DNA of 32,253 bases from CAYXVU01 sp964468725 (GCA_964468725.1 CAYXVU010000048.1:1-32253), one strand, 5' to 3'; positions 9,601 to 17,430 are shown, numbered from the stretch's first letter. Notes: generated by a model from the sequence alone, not told the origin. Numbers and translations are program-made.

Positions 9601-12580
9601 CGATGGTGAACGAGGCGCTGATCGTCGCTTGGAAGCTCAGATGAATGGTGAAGAAGACAATCTTGACGGAGACGCGCACCGAGACGCCCGCCGAGATGGC
9701 AATGTAGATGGGTTGATGCGCTTCGATGGTCAGCGTGACGCTGGCATAAGCGGTCACGTCGAGGCTGGCTTTGATGATGACGAAATCAATGGTCGCGTAG
9801 AGTTTGCCGACGATAGCAATCGTGCCTTGAATCCAGTAGTACTCCTCTTTGGAGACGGCGCTGCTGTTGGGATTGAACCACGCGATGACGCCTTCGAGGA
9901 TGCCAATGACGGTGACGGTGATGCCGCCGGAGAGGACGCCAGCGTTGACCGTTTTGCCAACGCCGATGGAGAGCGCGATGCCGAATTCGATGACTGGATT
10001 GAAATTGCCATTGGTGATTTTGGGCACGCGGGTTGATGTCTGCCCGTTGAGCAGGGCGAAATAAAATCCGCCGAAGCCGACGAAGGGCAGGACTTGCAAC
10101 GAAAACGAGTTCGAAAAATCGAGCCCTTTGGGAAAGCCGAAATCTATGCGGAAATTGCCGTTGGTATAGATGTCTACCACGATGACCGGCAAGGTGATGG
10201 TGACTTCGCCGAATTGCAGGGTGCGAAAGGCGTCGGGCAATTTGAGTTCGATGTGATAGACACCGATGTCATTGGTGATTTTGCGATAGAGGATTTGAAA
10301 GCTCAGACCGGCAAACGATTTCGCGCGCGACCCGGCAAGGCTAATCATCAAGCCGTAGAGGTTCGGGTCATTGAAGATGATCGAAAGCGACACCGTGTCA
10401 ATAAGGGTAAATTGCGCGCCGATAAGCCAGTTGCTGTCTTTGCTGAAGCTCAACCCGTTTTTGCCGAAGGCGGGCAGCGTGTTGCCGGGCAGCGGGATGA
10501 CCGAATTGCGCAGGCCGGTCATCACGGCCTGCATATTGGTGAGCTTATCAAGATTGGTGAAGGTGATGTGCTGACCGATGCCGAGATATTGAATGTCGAG
10601 ATACGAACTGCCGGAGCCGGGCACGGCGGGCGGTTGTTGGTTGATGGCGTCCCAAGCGAGCGGCGCGTTGCCGCCTTTGCCGAATTCCTGACCGAGAAAC
10701 GACCCGCTGATTTCAATCTGCACGGAACTGGCCGCCGTGTCGCTCTTCGTATAGGTCAAGGCGATGTTGGTAAATTGAATGAAGCCGAGATCGAGGGTGG
10801 TCGGATAGCTGAGGCTGACGCTCTTTTTAGTGACGTTGATGCTGAGAACGAAGGCATCAAGGCTAATGTTGAGGAAGCGATCCCAAGGTGCGGGCAAGCT
10901 GATGTCGAAGGTCGGGTCTACGAGATGCACAAGGTGATTGAGCATCGAACCGACGGTTTCATTGACCAGATGCATGACGAAGATGGTGTCTTGGGTATTG
11001 CTGATCGTGGCGTTAGCGGAGAAGGTAATGGGGCCGAGACTGACGAAGCCATTGAGCGTGACGGTGTAGGTCGTTTGCGCGCCGGAGGTGTTGACGACCA
11101 CCTGCAAGGCCATGTTTTCGAGGCTGAGAATTTGGGTTCCGAAGAGGTTGAAGCTCAAACCGGCGACCGCGCCGAAACTGTACACCTTATTGGTCACATC
11201 AATGCCGACGCTCAAATCTCCGAAGCTGAAGGTCAGGAGTTCATCGGGGATGTTGAAGCTGCTGCCGAAAATCTCTTGGCTGATTTGGCTGAGCGTGAGC
11301 GTGGTCGGCGGGCCGTGTTCCGTGCCGGTGATTAACAGATCGGGCAGGATGATCTCGACATCGAAGCTGAGCGTATCGGTCAAGTTAAAGATCGCTTCGA
11401 TGGTAACCGTCTGTAGCGTATTGCCGGAGGTGAACATCACCAGCCAGTCAATATCGAGCGACATGGATTTCAAGGGCGAAAACAGCGGCCAGTCTTGCAA
11501 CGTTCCGACGTTGAGAGAAAACGAGATGACCGAAAAGTTGGAGAGCGAAAAGGTAGTGACGAAACTCTTAAACCCGAAGGTATCGAGAAGCTGGCCAATG
11601 CTGCTGGCGGAACCGGAGAAGAAGTTGCTCCAACTCTCGCCCCCAATCAAGTTGCCCAGACTTCCGAGACTGGTGTCGAGCGGGTTGACCGGCAAGATCA
11701 TCAGCGTCATCACCGAAGCTTGACCGTTGATGGGCAACTGCGCGATCAGTTCGAGCGGCAAGACGGGCGGCGTGGTATTACCGATGACGACATCCGTACC
11801 CAAATAGAGCATCAACAAGCTCTGGGGCGTGCCGTCGGAATTCGTTACCCATTGCTGGCTGACTCCGGCAAATAGATCGGTGATCTGAAAGAGGGTGCCG
11901 ATGTTGATCGGCGAAACGCCCAAATCGGCGCGCAGGTCGAAACTCACCCCTTGATCGGATTGCGTCAGCGCACCGGCCAGCACATACGGCGCAGTGCCGG
12001 ATTGTTGCAACTCGGCGAACGAACGCCCGTCGGTCAATTGGGCTTGGCTGCCCTTCAACAAATCGGTGATCTGTTGAAACAGATTATTGAGCGCGAAGGT
12101 GGATTGAAAGTTCAGCCCTTGCGGCGGCGTACCGCCGGTTGCCGTGACCAAGATCATTTGCGGGGCTGGCAGGTTAAGGTTGTCAAAAGGCAATCCGGCC
12201 AGTTCGGGATAACTATCGCTCATCACCCAAGAAACCGGCTGTTGATTCGACTGCGTAAGGGAGATGGTCAGAGTGAATTCGATTTGATTGCCGATGCTCA
12301 CAAAATTTATGGAGATGTCGCGCGCGTCCAGATTCAAAAACGTATCGAGCGGCACGGAGGGCGTCTGCCCGCTGAGAGAAAAGCCGGTCTGCGGCGGATT
12401 GACGGGGATCGTGTTGGGATCAACCACCAGAAAAAGCGTGCCGTCCTGACGCAACAGATTGGTTTTGATTAACTGGCTGATGCCGGTTTGCTGAAGCGTC
12501 TGATCGCTCAGTTGAATATAGCGATTGGGAGAAGAGGAGGCCTGTTGTTTCAGTAAGGCGGCAAGTTGTTGTAGGGTCAT
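698..12580 (-). CDS. Giant (3960-aa) multi-LysM protein with beta-rich N- and C-terminal regions, function unknown
   Basis: This single uninterrupted frame starts at an ATG with GGAG 8 bases upstream. Residues 1-1050 are beta-rich and repetitive, ending in very hydrophobic alternating stretches around 860-990. Residues 1050-1380 look globular. From about 1383 to 1650, LysM-like modules appear (for example YTTQEGDTLNLIAARL, YTTVEGDTFTLVAAYF). A non-LysM domain follows at about 1690-2090, two LysM modules near 2100-2190, and a dense array from about 2490 to 3060 whose units end in N..VPNLF or G..LTI-like turns. The last 900 residues are again beta-rich and hold one segment (about 3380-3445) with the ITSPNH...GTWT pattern seen in phage and bacterial structural proteins. 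LysM binds N-acetylglucosamine polymers, so contact with peptidoglycan or chitin is plausible. There is no signal peptide or anchor. Ser/Thr/Gln/Asn-rich, Cys-poor composition fits an extracellular or particle protein. It is the last gene of the operon. Confidence 0.85.
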   Translation of the reverse strand: MTLQQLAALLKQQASSSPNRYIQLSDQTLQQTGISQLIKTNLLRQDGTLFLVVDPNTIPVNPPQTGFSLSGQTPSVPLDTFLNLDARDISINFVSIGNQIEFTLTISLTQSNQQPVSWVMSDSYPELAGLPFDNLNLPAPQMILVTATGGTPPQGLNFQSTFALNNLFQQITDLLKGSQAQLTDGRSFAELQQSGTAPYVLAGALTQSDQGVSFDLRADLGVSPINIGTLFQITDLFAGVSQQWVTNSDGTPQSLLMLYLGTDVVIGNTTPPVLPLELIAQLPINGQASVMTLMILPVNPLDTSLGSLGNLIGGESWSNFFSGSASSIGQLLDTFGFKSFVTTFSLSNFSVISFSLNVGTLQDWPLFSPLKSMSLDIDWLVMFTSGNTLQTVTIEAIFNLTDTLSFDVEIILPDLLITGTEHGPPTTLTLSQISQEIFGSSFNIPDELLTFSFGDLSVGIDVTNKVYSFGAVAGLSFNLFGTQILSLENMALQVVVNTSGAQTTYTVTLNGFVSLGPITFSANATISNTQDTIFVMHLVNETVGSMLNHLVHLVDPTFDISLPAPWDRFLNISLDAFVLSINVTKKSVSLSYPTTLDLGFIQFTNIALTYTKSDTAASSVQIEISGSFLGQEFGKGGNAPLAWDAINQQPPAVPGSGSSYLDIQYLGIGQHITFTNLDKLTNMQAVMTGLRNSVIPLPGNTLPAFGKNGLSFSKDSNWLIGAQFTLIDTVSLSIIFNDPNLYGLMISLAGSRAKSFAGLSFQILYRKITNDIGVYHIELKLPDAFRTLQFGEVTITLPVIVVDIYTNGNFRIDFGFPKGLDFSNSFSLQVLPFVGFGGFYFALLNGQTSTRVPKITNGNFNPVIEFGIALSIGVGKTVNAGVLSGGITVTVIGILEGVIAWFNPNSSAVSKEEYYWIQGTIAIVGKLYATIDFVIIKASLDVTAYASVTLTIEAHQPIYIAISAGVSVRVSVKIVFFTIHLSFQATISASFTIGSATPTPWQLASGSSSSANNSAAPRQLAVAASSVAAAPALLQLRGQDTLHSPQQIRYAGLTTVLRQQRMMALAAVQPAMTWTPVAVFDGQIQPLDVDILIGFTKSETASGTADAVLLFCLENSINPRAITLTDHQQLFGDDPQSAEFNLLLQGMLKWAIITRRNSLGEPTDIVTADDLAYLKCQLQQSAVTQAAFNYPNLSAFFALNYQFTLQPPIDATSDTGVTLFPVFPALTLTTNDSNNVDIPFDNWPQPNQADPVYQEKIDLYFQWLQVQFDRGTASQTANSCSNGDTALASPPGSVSMATVLFEQYFSMLASSAVQAAIDEMATFSYTNPAATPFGIQDIISGANGIHDSSLTPLQIVTPNQGTSGILNTAATLTFNSDPTQIVVKYQVRLGDSFTSIADSFAKQGAFDGQGQTLSAAELLTANLDNPAFIPDTQVAFNGITYTTQEGDTLNLIAARLLVRVGPVTRLAQIANLAQFANDIIAANPGITPDDQGFLKPGTLLSIPSEDADDITSPPLFVDYTTVEGDTFTLVAAYFSALVQGAVSFPGYVELILQDNTLPVTDPTALQPVGTPINLPLLTRALQTGDTANSLAVTLIAAPSAIQTSLLAVPSTTNLLAPQVVLALPVLTYPIQSADTLNSIAQKFNLSLDQLASEISTTPQLFLGNATVIVNQVETVGVELLLTTLLGQGEWNNLAGMTSRFLLNGLRLPDPNSPTFEDLTVEELQNPAVLAGIATQPMYWLTGQQFPIQNPPPADYTITLTDSESASWLVLQSSPPSDQLQFGLFADQLTMLNEIATTPFDPQILSLSRLELFQLAPPRFSLQQHLTWQAATLPAASCISAAAQATGNPSIWLFPDALITTLTNNSANQLQYEVVVGTHENASTPMTISDVNCYNWATMLQFTISQPPAQSDGSNSTANAYIIGGTDDDGRSLLQSVYERLTNDNDQATLYLLYSPNPTSANPSGLNSDSLDPNQTFLLKTNLSTLSHSGPTALQLSVQLAAAPPATPVFSAPLADASDFIKLLWEASVVNSGGFYLNYDNTNGNVGLPAQLFAQSSTATLYLFVLLNSQLTPQSPIYSFNNCAVIGDNLDTSQANVFVQPVIYVVQSGDTLTKVANWYTTEYRANLQAADVASLNADVPLLLQIGATIQVPVSGQVQNHTIVYGDTLASIAKEFDTDVKTLAATGNNAQAAILAIGAQMQFAPDILSPTASVPPGNIGFEMSQTNPDPDNLPYNQLTAQQMVNSLFHLFGYSIAATPPTETAPGFIASGVGLPTGPANSDQDDSDGVNQQSLDDVPLTDWNYRQTLAIAPFATSAQGSLSAALPAASANPYAGVAANNSVTLNFVFQDIYGNQQAAPEGYDSLPIPVGYYDQIIGISQWPGVSSGYLVTGGATTQIEIDLSLQIDKYVPSPSLSVAAAWNAANGDATTYTQVYYQIQQSDLQFALETSLDQRSINSMPPRYPITPDTPFSSFVNAAYVFLSALQTLAQFQYATANGDTVSQVTDDFGVTGAQLFNANAGQAYSALFGSASLAVPVLYPTQQNDTLNSISAIPAYQPYNLSPSVLATNNPTVALNPGVDLSAPNRPYVTHDKYTLEQIAEEWRCTVAGIALANHDVQNILQTGNTITIEGKSYVTGSSGQLDTFDSLVAIFANQFNIALTVEELAAAIAQTVPGIFIDGVTLTITDIVVQQGDNGPQPSYTVQDDLSLQAIAQQLNRSVIGLAITNHNIPGLFQPNVSFTAFGKSVSASATDSFDSIAAALTTAAGQPVTIANVAVMNQSANIFAQNVVLQTTQTGDSFGSLQAVYSANGFTIDGLAVSNADVPNLFAPSTAIFIGTDAVAPVAGDTLSDFASRNRVTPDQLGAYNPTANFVVGATLAIPYLVTNTNTTTPQYAVYSAQSSDRLEDIAGKYATGSPTLLATLNQDLTGLFAIGQKIIDNASGKFVITESSDTFNSILAGFSEQGVTLTLDQLATAIAAQTDLLQTGGVWITPPMQAANTQGGQVNTLAGLAAKYNLDASQLATVNASVQGFLASGVTLTFEGQTLVTKANDTLTSLVNRFAQLGLTTDVGTLATAFQNVNGLLTPTARVVPLPVATTAQVAIEADFSAPIFELIVDVVMRRGSDFIDPDFKDVASVSAASTALAPQPDPNGNSANGAGLSLTDFATAFQEALPGLFVATGSAIGEFDSSSSRRLWVVNLGNSIGQQMTYQFGNGSQMQFFAIPPISTSLIAGTAPIQTYTSGQGLSGTTQPTNYQSVDLDVWAATFLQAIDLFLSPAYAVPAYQLDPAHAAYDNVLAQKQTLADAISQKVEYILNNAGSPPDATTLADAQATMLQALLVELGSAYSINSLVQAPVVVTSQFNTEDVAPRLSGKPVISLRVTGATSATPIVITSPNHNLPNAAAVAIADVQGNTAANGTWTITVIDQNRFSLDTSSGSGSPPYVEGTGTVTIAMSGLNDYSLSTAKVPLVNGTMNATFLLTVKSPADNARANLALRYVINEIEVPESNAMTIDGYQPSNWLTFILPVDTAASTIGGTEIPIPLRSYPSPVTLNEQSSQQTPNQLAGWDYSFTYQHLDADQDTTEIQLQFNSSAPSAQMQTGNSALFQALAQFIAVYPQLKNDLALLPLITPGQSNNTALVAINVLSQLVQMVATAWGQGNAAKFGTTATPQIFNYTLQPERNDGQFTTLTLTVDGQNPTDSWPTIAVNVNGTFESLTLQSSTATSALYDYPQGVMAGLNLEQQFLFSGLNIFDKQDGWAGVSITRNADLIPGVPTNQNFIYQTPITGFSAVEIPFIHDDTPIDINSSPPIALATALGHFFEDLLTGDTATSRTIRVACNYGYQLAGASAATTSNAPLPTLKASQEALPLVAFMPILLIPSYDFQLPADWNSAEPTSFVYQLAQAVVCWNEENNPSTTNGAVFFDISIFSTLSEAVQMPLIELTEVRYVLPLVGEVCEKPKAG

Positions 12581-12616
12581 CGCGCTGACTCCGATCTTGA
12601 TGGCTAGGTTGACAGG

Positions 12617-13780
12617 TTAAATATCAATGACCAGCGGCAAGTGGTCGCTTGTTCCCGGACGCGGGCCAATATGCCCGAAATTCACCAGATCACGAAAGCT
12701 ATTAGTTCTGCTGATTGCCGAGGCATTGAACTGGTTGATCTGCGCCAGACTTAAGATCATCGCCGAGTTATATTCATCCGTGCCGGTAACCGGATTGATA
12801 ATGCGCGGGTTGTTCGGAGCCGGTGCGGCCAAGCCGCCGTCATAGCGCAGGAAGATGTTATCGAGCGCCTGATTGGTCAGATAGCTATCCGGCGTTGCCT
12901 GACTGACTTTTTTGAAGCGCGTGATGCCGTTTGTACCAGCATTGGTGGAAGTGATGCGCTGCGAAAATCTCGCCGAATTCTTGAGCGACCAATATCCTTG
13001 GCTCTGTGTCGTACTCGTAGATTTCAAGTTGATATTGAAGTCCCCGGCTACGACCACGACTTGAGCTGCTGCGGAGGGTTGAATCTCTACGATGTCAGCC
13101 AGACTGTTGACGACTGTCACGGTGTTGGCTCCGGGCGAGGGGTGAACCGATAAAATTTTCAGGACTCTGCCGGTTCCGACTTCGGTGAAGGTGGTCAGAA
13201 ACGGGCGGCGATAATTACCGCTGATGTAATCAAAGTTGCCGGTTCGATTGCCCGGATTCTTGAAGAACTCCGCCTGTCCGGCAAAATAATTCAGCGCGGG
13301 CAGCGCATTGTTCCACGGAGGCGGATAGGCGCCAGCGGTTGCCGCTCCCGGCGGCACGGCAACGCCGCTGTCATCATTTGGCCAGATATAAGGCCCGGTA
13401 AAATTGACTCGGTCGTTACGAAAGAAGACCGCGATAGCTTCCGTATAGTTGAGCCGTTCTCCCGTATCAATTGGGCCAACCAGTTTCAACGGCGGCACGA
13501 CGCACCAATTAACGTTGTAATTCAGCCGCAACCAATCAAGCAGAAACAAAACGCCTTGCCCGCCCTTCCCGGTCACCAGCGAACCCAGATCGCCCCTGCC
13601 GCTTTGCACTTCGATCACAACAAAAATATCTGCGGTTGCACCGATGGTTCGGATATACCCGTTGCGCCACGCTGAACTGGCGATGTTCGACAGGCGCTCA
13701 CCAATGTCTGCGCCTGACGATTTATTGATCGTGTTGATCGAGAAGCGCTCGATGTTCCAGACCACCAATCGGGTTGGCAT
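12617..13780 (-). CDS. Endonuclease/exonuclease/phosphatase (EEP) family protein
   Basis: This 387-residue enzyme has the complete EEP (DNase I / sphingomyelinase / exonuclease III) signature. It comprises N9 in VVWNIER, the metal-binding E57 in VVIEVQ, H213 in SVHPSP, D247 and N249 in GDFNIN, a D307 in ALDNIF, and the terminal D379-H380 pair in SDHLPL. Such enzymes hydrolyse phosphodiester bonds in nucleic acids, inositol phosphates or sphingolipids; the substrate cannot be told from the sequence. No signal peptide is visible. The ATG follows the upstream gene's stop by 3 bp (TAA TCC ATG), and its ribosome binding site AAGGAGG lies within that gene's last codons, so translation is coupled. 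It sits 36 bp ahead of the giant LysM gene, so its partner or carrier may be that protein. Confidence 0.88.
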   Translation of the reverse strand: MPTRLVVWNIERFSINTINKSSGADIGERLSNIASSAWRNGYIRTIGATADIFVVIEVQSGRGDLGSLVTGKGGQGVLFLLDWLRLNYNVNWCVVPPLKLVGPIDTGERLNYTEAIAVFFRNDRVNFTGPYIWPNDDSGVAVPPGAATAGAYPPPWNNALPALNYFAGQAEFFKNPGNRTGNFDYISGNYRRPFLTTFTEVGTGRVLKILSVHPSPGANTVTVVNSLADIVEIQPSAAAQVVVVAGDFNINLKSTSTTQSQGYWSLKNSARFSQRITSTNAGTNGITRFKKVSQATPDSYLTNQALDNIFLRYDGGLAAPAPNNPRIINPVTGTDEYNSAMILSLAQINQFNASAISRTNSFRDLVNFGHIGPRPGTSDHLPLVIDI

Positions 13781-13783
13781 GGA

Positions 13784-16700
13784 TTAGCCCTCCTTTGTCT
13801 GCGCCGCGGCGGCGAGGCTCTTGTTGGTTTGCGATTGCCCTTTGGTATTCGATTGCGGTTTGGCATAAGCCGCATACCAACCGAGCGTCGAGTTATCGCC
13901 TTGCGGGTCGGGGTCCCCGAACAAGACGACGTTGAGTTGACCAGGCGGAAAGGTCTTGCTCAGAAAACTCAAGACGATGTTGAAGAAGACGAGGATGTAG
14001 GCAGGCGTGCCGCTCGACGTATCCACAACGATGGCCAATGTTTTGAAGGTGAGCTTTAAGACGCCTTCAATCGAGATTTCACGTTTGCCGCCGTTTGACC
14101 CCGGCAGACTCAACCCCGTAAAGACTCTGTAGGTGTCGGAGCCGGGCGACCAGGCGGCAACGAAGCTGGCAACGAACCCGACTTCGCCCGCTAGCGCGCC
14201 GAGCGTTCCGAGATTGAGGTTAAAGTTGAGCGAGAACCATGGGTAGTTGAGGGAGCTTTGATTGAGCGGGCTTTGCACGCTCATGAATCCGGCTCCGGTC
14301 GGCGTTGTACCGACTTTGGCTTGCGTAAGGCCGGTCAAGGTGATCGGGAAACGATTAAAGAAACTCTCCGTGCGCGCATAGCTTCCGGCGAGGTCGAACG
14401 AGATTTGGCTGGCGTCAAAAGTAAACGTTTGCTGCGATGGGTCATCGGTCGGAACCGACAGGTCGAGCGCCAGATTGGCAAAGTTCAATCCGGCGGGCGT
14501 TGTATTGGGCGGGCTGGTCGTCTCGCGCCCGAAGGAGAAGAGATCGAAGCCTTCGAGTTCGACGAAATCGAGCAAGCCCCAAAAGACGAACCGCGTCTGC
14601 GTCTGCGACGACGGCGGCGAAGAGGGCGCAGCGCTCGATTGCGTGATGTATTGCGCTTTGTTGATCTGCACCGCGTTGAGCACCTGACTCTGCATATTGA
14701 GGGTGATGCTCGACCCTTGCGCGGTCTGGAAAAAGTAAGAATCTTGGGTGGTGCCATCGGGCAGCACTTGTTGTAGATAGTAACCGAGCAATGTGATGAT
14801 CGTCGCCGGTTGGTTGGCTGGCGGTATGACTCGCTCGCCGAACATGGCATTGACCATCAGTTGAATGACGCTGGAAAAGCCCGCGACTTGCGAATTGGCA
14901 AACAGCACTTTGAGCGAACTGACGCGAAACAGATAGTCCACGCCGCTGTTGACGAGCGGCGTTTGGTCTTCATAGTTAATCAGTCCGAAGAGGGTCGAAT
15001 TTTGCAGCGTGATGGGCGTCGTCGTTTGATTGATCTTCGAGGCATTGATGCCGATGTGATGGGCAAAGAATTTCGCCGGGTTAATCCCCGAAGCCAGTCC
15101 CGCCAGTTCCGCAGGCAATGCCGACAGCGGCGCATTGCCGTTGAGAATCAAAATCCCATTCCAGTTGGCATCCGCAACGATTTGGCAGAAGTAAGCGAAA
15201 TCGTTGTCACCTTGATTGAGGCTGGCTTCGGCTTGCTCAATGATCTGGCCGATGATGCTGCTGGTGATGGGCGGCGATTGATTGAACTGCCCAGCTTGCA
15301 CCCAGGTGCCGGGGTCTGCGGCGAGGTCTTTGAGACTCTTGCCGTAAAACTTCAGGATCATAATCGTGCCCTGCGTGCCGGGCAGTCCGGGCTTTGCCCA
15401 ATCAGCAGGGTCGAGCAAAAAATCCCACGCCGGGTCGCCGATGGAGATCGTTGAGTTGGCCGCCTGCAAATAGGCGTTGATCGCTTTCGGGTCGGAGATG
15501 ACCAAAAAGAGGTTGTTGGTTTGCAGCGCATTCCACAGCGCAGAATTGTTTTCAATATCAGTGAGTAGGAACTGCTGATTGTTGGGCATCTGCGCGAGAA
15601 TCAGTTGCAACCAAGCGGAGTAATCGCCCGCGAATTGCGCCAGCAACCCTTGTGGGGTTGTGCCGAAGACCGGCGAGGGCGGAGGTGACGCAACCGGAGC
15701 CGGTACGGGTTGCCCTTTCGAAATCGTAATCACCGTCTGGCGTCGCAACGGGCTGATGACTTGCTGTTCGAGTTGCTGAAAAATTCCGAGCACATTCGTC
15801 CCGTCGCCATTCGAAGGCGGGAACAGGTCATTCGGCGTGACTCCTTGATAGGGCAACAGGGGAAAGGCCAGATTCGTCGCCGCCGCCGCAGGCAAAGTGT
15901 TGGTCGGCACTTCCAAGTAGTAGAGCGGTTGCAGAGCCGCTGCATTACCTTGTGCAGCGGCTTCGGCTTGTTGATAGAGCACGGATTGATTGGGCTGCGC
16001 GTAGTAGGTGAGCGAGGCGGGCTGCGAGGACTGCTGCCCGCTCAGATAAGCCCACGAAGTTGTCGGCGCGTCGTCGTCCGCGTATTGACGACTGGCGGTG
16101 ACGGGATTGCCCGGCGTGAAGCCTTGAATGAACGAGTTCACGCCATTGAAGAATGACAGATAGTTGGTCAGGTCTGGTTGCAAGGCCACATATTCGACGC
16201 CGGAAAGCCCGCTCATCAATCGCAGAGGCGGCGGCGAAGCGGTTGATGTTGCTGATGAAGAACAGGAAGGCAGCACGACTTGAAAATCGCCCTTCGGCAC
16301 AAGATAGAAGGGCGAGTTGTTGGCGGGCAGACTTTGCGGGTTGGGCGCAAAGGCGAGGCGCGCAAAGTTGGTCGGCGCGCTCGCTCCATCCGCGCCGACC
16401 AGCGAAAATGGGTTGCCGAGCGATGAGACATAATTCGATTGCAACGTTGTCGGCGTGGCGGGCGGTAATCCCGCGTCGGCAGCGTTGAAGGCGAAGTAGC
16501 TGCGCTCGTCATCAATCGAAAGCGGGTCGAGGTTGCCATAAATCTGCACGCCGGTTTGGCTCTCTTCAAAGACCGGATAGCGCAAAGAGGAGAGCCAGAA
16601 CTCTTCGCCGTCGCTTTCGGCTTGGGCGCTTTGCGAAGGCGTGGGGTAGAAATAGCGCAAGCCGACATCGAGCGAAACATAGTCAGCGACGCCGCCAGTC

Positions 16701-17302
16701 TGTCCGAGCGTCATCGGAAATTGCAAGCAACCACAGAGCGCACCGCTGAGCGGCAGTCGCGCCGCTGCGCCGATGAGGTAAAGGTTCTGCCCGCCGTATT
16801 GCGTCGTCAGGTAGATGGAGGTGTTGGTCGAATCGGCTTGCAGGATGCCGATGCTCTCATCGGCATTGAGTTGCACAGGGCAATTGGCATCAACCAACAG
16901 CGAGAGATTTTGATAATCGAAGCTCGTCAGCCGACTGGTCAGAATGTCGGTCGTGCCCGCAGGCGTGTAAACAGCGATAGAAGTGCCAACCAATCCGTTG
17001 GCGCTTTGATTGGGATTGCTGAACCATACAAAGCGCACGGCCTTCAGGCTCGGGTTGAGCAAGTAGTTCCATGCGGCTTGCGCGAAATCCGATTGGCTGC
17101 TTTCCAGCAAGGCTTCATCGAGAAAGATGTAGACGCCGGTCGGGAAGAGTTGCCAACTGTCCGATACGGAGATGGTCGGCGGCGGATTGGGCGTCCCTTT
17201 CGGCAACAGAAACCATGATTGCGGCGTGACGGCGGGCGGCGATGACGGGGTGCCGAGTTCGCCGTAGTAGAGTTCGGGGATAGTGGATTGCGTGAATTGC
17301 AT
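13784..17302 (-). CDS. Large (1172-aa) beta-rich protein of unknown function
   Basis: I do not recognise a family. I chose the ATG at 17302 because AAGGTGG lies 8 bases upstream; the frame also opens at a GTG at 17314, which would overlap that site. The protein is rich in Ser, Thr, Gln, Asn and Pro, with very few Cys. The N-terminal third resembles a beta-sandwich protein. A Pro-rich linker (PVPAPVASPPPSPVF) lies near residue 530. A mixed alpha/beta middle follows. The last 300 residues (from about LDFVELEGFDLFSFG onward) alternate hydrophobic and polar positions, in the style of the N-terminal third of the giant LysM protein. No signal peptide, LysM module or catalytic motif was seen. Coupling to the downstream EEP gene suggests the products act together, perhaps as a scaffold. 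Confidence that it is a real gene is high; the function is unknown. Confidence 0.85.
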   Translation of the reverse strand: MQFTQSTIPELYYGELGTPSSPPAVTPQSWFLLPKGTPNPPPTISVSDSWQLFPTGVYIFLDEALLESSQSDFAQAAWNYLLNPSLKAVRFVWFSNPNQSANGLVGTSIAVYTPAGTTDILTSRLTSFDYQNLSLLVDANCPVQLNADESIGILQADSTNTSIYLTTQYGGQNLYLIGAAARLPLSGALCGCLQFPMTLGQTGGVADYVSLDVGLRYFYPTPSQSAQAESDGEEFWLSSLRYPVFEESQTGVQIYGNLDPLSIDDERSYFAFNAADAGLPPATPTTLQSNYVSSLGNPFSLVGADGASAPTNFARLAFAPNPQSLPANNSPFYLVPKGDFQVVLPSCSSSATSTASPPPLRLMSGLSGVEYVALQPDLTNYLSFFNGVNSFIQGFTPGNPVTASRQYADDDAPTTSWAYLSGQQSSQPASLTYYAQPNQSVLYQQAEAAAQGNAAALQPLYYLEVPTNTLPAAAATNLAFPLLPYQGVTPNDLFPPSNGDGTNVLGIFQQLEQQVISPLRRQTVITISKGQPVPAPVASPPPSPVFGTTPQGLLAQFAGDYSAWLQLILAQMPNNQQFLLTDIENNSALWNALQTNNLFLVISDPKAINAYLQAANSTISIGDPAWDFLLDPADWAKPGLPGTQGTIMILKFYGKSLKDLAADPGTWVQAGQFNQSPPITSSIIGQIIEQAEASLNQGDNDFAYFCQIVADANWNGILILNGNAPLSALPAELAGLASGINPAKFFAHHIGINASKINQTTTPITLQNSTLFGLINYEDQTPLVNSGVDYLFRVSSLKVLFANSQVAGFSSVIQLMVNAMFGERVIPPANQPATIITLLGYYLQQVLPDGTTQDSYFFQTAQGSSITLNMQSQVLNAVQINKAQYITQSSAAPSSPPSSQTQTRFVFWGLLDFVELEGFDLFSFGRETTSPPNTTPAGLNFANLALDLSVPTDDPSQQTFTFDASQISFDLAGSYARTESFFNRFPITLTGLTQAKVGTTPTGAGFMSVQSPLNQSSLNYPWFSLNFNLNLGTLGALAGEVGFVASFVAAWSPGSDTYRVFTGLSLPGSNGGKREISIEGVLKLTFKTLAIVVDTSSGTPAYILVFFNIVLSFLSKTFPPGQLNVVLFGDPDPQGDNSTLGWYAAYAKPQSNTKGQSQTNKSLAAAAQTKEG

Positions 17303-17323
17303 AGTCGGTTCCACCTTGGTTCA

Positions 17324-17337
17324 GCCCTGTGCAGGGC
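17324..17337 (-). other. Short GC-rich hairpin just upstream of the 1172-aa gene's ribosome binding site
   Basis: The arms GCCCT and AGGGC pair around a 4-base loop (GTGC), within a 128-bp spacer between the first two operon genes. On the minus-strand transcript the hairpin ends about 10 bases before AAGGTGG. It may tune translation or mark an mRNA processing point. The rest of the spacer shows nothing clear. Confidence 0.4.
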
Positions 17338-17430
17338 GGCTTGGCTCACCCATCGGTTGAGCAGTCGGTTGCGGCCACAATGCGGTTCGGCAAATCGGTC
17401 AGCGAACGAGCCTTGCTGCTGTGCTGACGG

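Noticed and set aside
10094..11335. 413-codon plus-strand open frame
   Set aside because: Antisense to the beta-rich N-terminal part of the giant protein; composition (Glu/Asp/Arg/Gly runs) is a mirror of that strand and no motif is visible.
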